Positions 60,801-64,000 of a stretch of DNA of 64,000 nt are shown here, piece after piece (position 1 is the stretch's first letter; each line of letters begins with the position of its first letter). A model generated the notes under the pieces. That model saw only the letters and a program-made list of their open reading frames with translations. It did not search any database and was not told the DNA's origin. The translations under genes and the position numbers were made by a program. This DNA comes from Motacilla alba alba (lineage: Eukaryota > Chordata > Aves > Passeriformes > Motacillidae), in assembly GCF_015832195.1 (NCBI RefSeq), contig NC_052027.1:18822688-18886687 (forward strand), given 5' to 3'.

Positions 60801-62270
60801 AGAGCAAAACATGTTGATGGATTTGTTGTGCAAGAGCTGAAAGTGAATTCACAAAACTGTGTCAGAAGGAAGGTGAAAACATTGTAAGCTTTTTGGTCAG
60901 AAGACAATTTAATACCAGGTTTGAACGTTGAACTGGAGCCAAATTCATAAATACAATTCTAAGTTTAAATGCATAACTAGAAATCTAAATACATTAATAC
61001 ATTAAACCTAGTAGTGTGTCTGCTCTTTGCACCTCTTCACAGAGCCAGTTTAGTTTAATCTAGTCTTGGAATAAGAAGGGAATATTCCAGCCTTCCTTGC
61101 TGATTTAGCTTTCCTAAAATAAGTAAGGTCATTTGAAATTCCTGGCTAAAAAAATAAAAAAAAGAAGAAGTGGAGATCCTTAAATAATAAATAAATAAAT
61201 CTCAGTGTGGTGGTGATTATTCTATTTCATACAGCCAGTAATTCTCTCAGCTCTGTATTCATCAATCCTTGCATGCACTTTCAAGTGCTTTATATATAAA
61301 CTGAGTATGGGAGTGTTTTGCTTTGATCAGCATTTACTGCCATCAGGATAATTTAAAGCAAAAATAGAATTTTTGACTACATTCCTGAATTTTGTAGTAG
61401 GTTGTTCCCACTCTGCACTAAAAAGCAGCAGTGGGAACTCTTGACATCCATTACAGACTGGCTTTGCATTGGACATTTCTAGTGGCAGGAAATTCAAATG
61501 GACTTTTTAACTGTTTCTTAGCTTCTGGTGGAAGAAACTGTTTTCAAACAGAGGCTGTGAAGTTAATACTCAAAACAGCTTGTAAAGCTGGGGTTCAAGT
61601 CCTTTGTATTATCTGCTGGTTCTGCTACAGTACAGACTCAGAATCTCTTTTTGTGCTTGGTTGAGGCAAATATCCACACCTGGAGGCCAGATTATGTAAA
61701 TTATGTTTGATCTCTTGAGCAATCTTAATATGTAATTACAAAGGAAACCTGTGTGTTATATATCATATTAAATTATCTTAGAAAATCTTTTTTTTTGCAG
61801 TAAAATCTAGGTTCTATCTGCTTCTCCAATGTGTGACTATGGTGTCTTAGAACTGAGGAGGATCAGGGGGGTGACACTTCTCTTCCTGACACAGGAATCT
61901 GTCACCCATCCAGGAAAATCCCTCCTGTGGTGATGGCTCCACCGGGGCAATCCCCACTCCATCCTCTCCCTCTCCTCCAGTGCAGCTCTCCCACATCATC
62001 TCCACAGCTCCCACCAGCACTGCCATTCCCCGTGGCACTCCTGGATATTCCACTTCCATCCTCAGCTCCAGCTCCCTCTGAGATGGATGCAAAGTGTCCT
62101 GGGTTTCTTTTTGGGGTGTGTGAGCACCACCCCGCTCTCTGAGGTGTTTTTAGGGGGTGGTTCAGTTTAAAATGCTGTGAAATCCCTTTTTGGGCATCAG
62201 CCACCCCAAGGGGTCCTCTGGCTTTCCCTGCTGGGCCTAGCAGAGGTTGGCTGCTGGTGTCTGAGGAGTG
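57878..62270. other. SYN2 intron 4, nothing recognised
   Basis: About 4.4 kb. Parts near 58430-59130 and 60300-60480 are GC-richer, with several overlapping open frames on both strands, none with a domain or splice context that I recognise. A short AAATA run lies at 61180-61200. Confidence 0.45.
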
Positions 62271-62690
62271 GCATTGCACCCTGGAAATCCACCCTGGAAA
62301 CCCACCATAGAAACCCAACATGGAAATCTCCACTCTGGCCACCCTGGAAACCCACTCTGGAAACCCACCATGGAAATCCACCATGGAAATCCACCCTGGA
62401 AACCCACTATGGAAGTCCAACATGGAAACCCACCTTGGAAACCCACCCTGGAAATCCACCATGGAATTCCAACATGGAAACCCAAGATGGAACCTCCACC
62501 ATGGAAATCTCCACCATGGAAACCCACCCTGGAAACCCACCATGGAAACCCACCCTGAAAATCCTCCATGGAAATTTCCACTCTGGAAATCTCCACCCTG
62601 GGAAATCCACCATTTAATTCCACCCTGGAAATCCACCTTGGAAATCTCCACTGTTGAAACCCACCCTGGAAACCCACCACTGATTCCTTC
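62271..62690. repeat. 13-bp minisatellite (CCACCATGGAAAT-like), about 30 copies
   Basis: Degenerate tandem array of 13-bp units CCACCMTGGAAAY, with 15-bp variants carrying an extra CT (TGGAAATCTCCACC). The minus strand is rich in short G runs (GGGTGG, GGTTTCC). All frames of both strands stay largely open, producing Trp/Gly/Phe-rich (-) and Pro/Trp/His-rich (+) frames that reflect only the repeat. Confidence 0.93.
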
Positions 62691-64000
62691 CTCTACAAGT
62701 TTCACTGAACTCAGTATTTTCATGGAAATCTCCTATTTGAACTGATCCTCATCTGTAAAAAGCCCCACGAACAAGAAAACCTCTTTGTGTTGCCGTGAGC
62801 CCCAAACCCTTCTGAGAAGTGCTTAAGAACAAGGCCATCAAAATAAACAACAGCGCAAATGTTTCTCTGGTCAGCTCACTGAACTCCCTGTTCCCATAGC
62901 AGCGGAATAAAGTGCATTTTCTCCCTGCTGAAGAGCACCCAGGAAGGAGGCCCCAGAGCCTCTCACTTCCACAAACTTTTTTCCTTCTCTAAATTTTCAT
63001 TCCAAAATAAAGGGCTCCAGAAGGCTTTTGGATCTAGGCCTCATGGAATTACCTTTAGCTTATTCTTGTACACCAGGCATGTCTTGATCTGTGTTCTACT
63101 CTTGTATGCTCATAGGCTGTTTTCCTTCATTTTAATCCACATGTCTTCCTTAAATCTCACTTTCCTCACTGTTTACACATTTTGTCAGTGCCTCTTCCAC
63201 CAGCCAAGGTGTCTCTCCTTGCCAGATGCCTTCTTGCCCAACCCTGCAAGCCGGGAGATGTTTTTATGTCTCTGACTGTGACCATTTTCTGGTTCTTCAG
63301 GATTTTTTTAAATCCTGTTTTTCCAACTGTTGTAGAAAACTTTTTTTTTTTCTCTCATGGATGCACTCTGGTAATTTGTAAGCCAGTTCATGCAGCTCTT
63401 CCAAGGCCATGAGGTTTTTATTTAAGACTTTTTTTCTTTTTTTTTTTTTTTTTTTTGCATCCTGTAGAAGCTCTTAATGGTTTGCATCTCATCAGCTGTG
63501 ATTCTAAAGTGAAAATATTCCAGCAGTTAATTACATGGTGATTAGCAGTGGGAGAGCTGTGCCTCTCAGATTGCAGTTCCCATGCTGCAGGGGAGCTGCT
63601 GGAGCTCAGAAAATGCCCTTGGAAATTCTGCACAGCTGGAGCAGACAGCCCAAATCCCTGTGGGAAGGGCCAGCACACCCCCAGGGGCTGAGCAGCTCCA
63701 TCTCAGGAGGTGCTGCAAGAGCCCCAGAGGGCCAGGAGGGAGCTGACAGGAAAGGAGGCGAGGAAATACCAGCTGCAGCCAAGGACAAGGGGGAGATGCT
63801 GCTGATCCTGGGCAGGGCTTGAGGGGAAATGCCCCAGGGACAGATCTCAGAGGGGCAGAGATCTCCTGGGGGTGATCCCCTCTGGGGCTCTTGGGCAGGC
63901 TGGGCTGCAAAGCCTCAGGAGCACCTCCCCTGTGGTACCAAACTCACCATGCAGGGTCCATGGAAGCAATCCTTGCATTGCCAGTCCCAGTGTCCTGTCT
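62691..64000. other. SYN2 intron 4 to window end
   Basis: Contains a long poly-T run (about 63434-63456) preceded by a shorter one. The GC-richer part after 63560 has short open frames on both strands without recognisable domains. Confidence 0.45.

Noticed and set aside
60770..60803. CTCTTTGCCCAGTCTGCC considered as the start of SYN2 exon 5 (Phe-Ala-Gln)
   Set aside because: No AG acceptor with pyrimidine tract directly before it, and the frame meets a stop within six codons.
61902..62745. Trp/Gly-rich 273-codon - frame and Pro/Trp-rich + frames
   Set aside because: Products of the 13-bp minisatellite; unit length is not a multiple of three and there is no homology.

Overview
The window is vertebrate nuclear DNA, almost certainly from a bird and probably from a songbird. 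The evidence is three 3' tails of CR1 retrotransposons, about thirteen endogenous-retrovirus LTR copies or fragments of types I recognise from passerine genomes, and three exons of a vertebrate gene with canonical GT-AG splice sites. There are no bacterial operons, no CRISPR array and no long genuine open reading frame.

The only gene I can support is synapsin II (SYN2) on the + strand. Three consecutive internal exons are present, matching exons 2 to 4 of the vertebrate gene: 46846-46903, 49348-49439 and 53768-53924. They join in frame and encode 102 residues of the front half of the synapsin C domain, counting the Arg split between exons 3 and 4. The first exon (domains A and B, start codon) and exon 5 onward were not found. 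Positions 1-46845 are therefore best read as the 3' part of a very large intron 1, and 53925-64000 as the start of intron 4. The TIMP gene that usually lies nested inside synapsin genes was not seen.

The introns are ordinary AT-rich DNA broken up by repeats. Tandem repeats include a CTTCTG-type pyrimidine minisatellite (0.5-1.2 kb), a TATAA pentanucleotide array (4.3-4.7 kb), an 11 x 44-bp array (27.7 kb), a 9 x 54-bp array (36.0 kb), a 13-bp array (62.3 kb) and a roughly 58-bp array just upstream of SYN2 exon 4. LTRs lie at about 7.7, 8.2, 19.6, 20.4, 22.5, 22.9, 23.8, 26.6, 32.2, 40.8, 43.9, 47.2 and 53.9 kb, most of them antisense to SYN2. Three have exact target-site duplications that I could read directly.

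I did not find a new gene system. The observations most worth following are: an LTR copy at 43.9-44.4 kb that differs from its relative at 40.8 kb almost only by C-to-T changes, and only over part of its length, which looks like retroelement cDNA editing; an LTR inserted about 14 bp after the splice donor of SYN2 exon 4; a 608-bp direct repeat pair whose identity falls sharply near one end; and a jump in third-position GC between SYN2 exons 3 and 4. Alignments and counts were done by eye. Repeat family identity comes from recall and should be confirmed with a repeat library.
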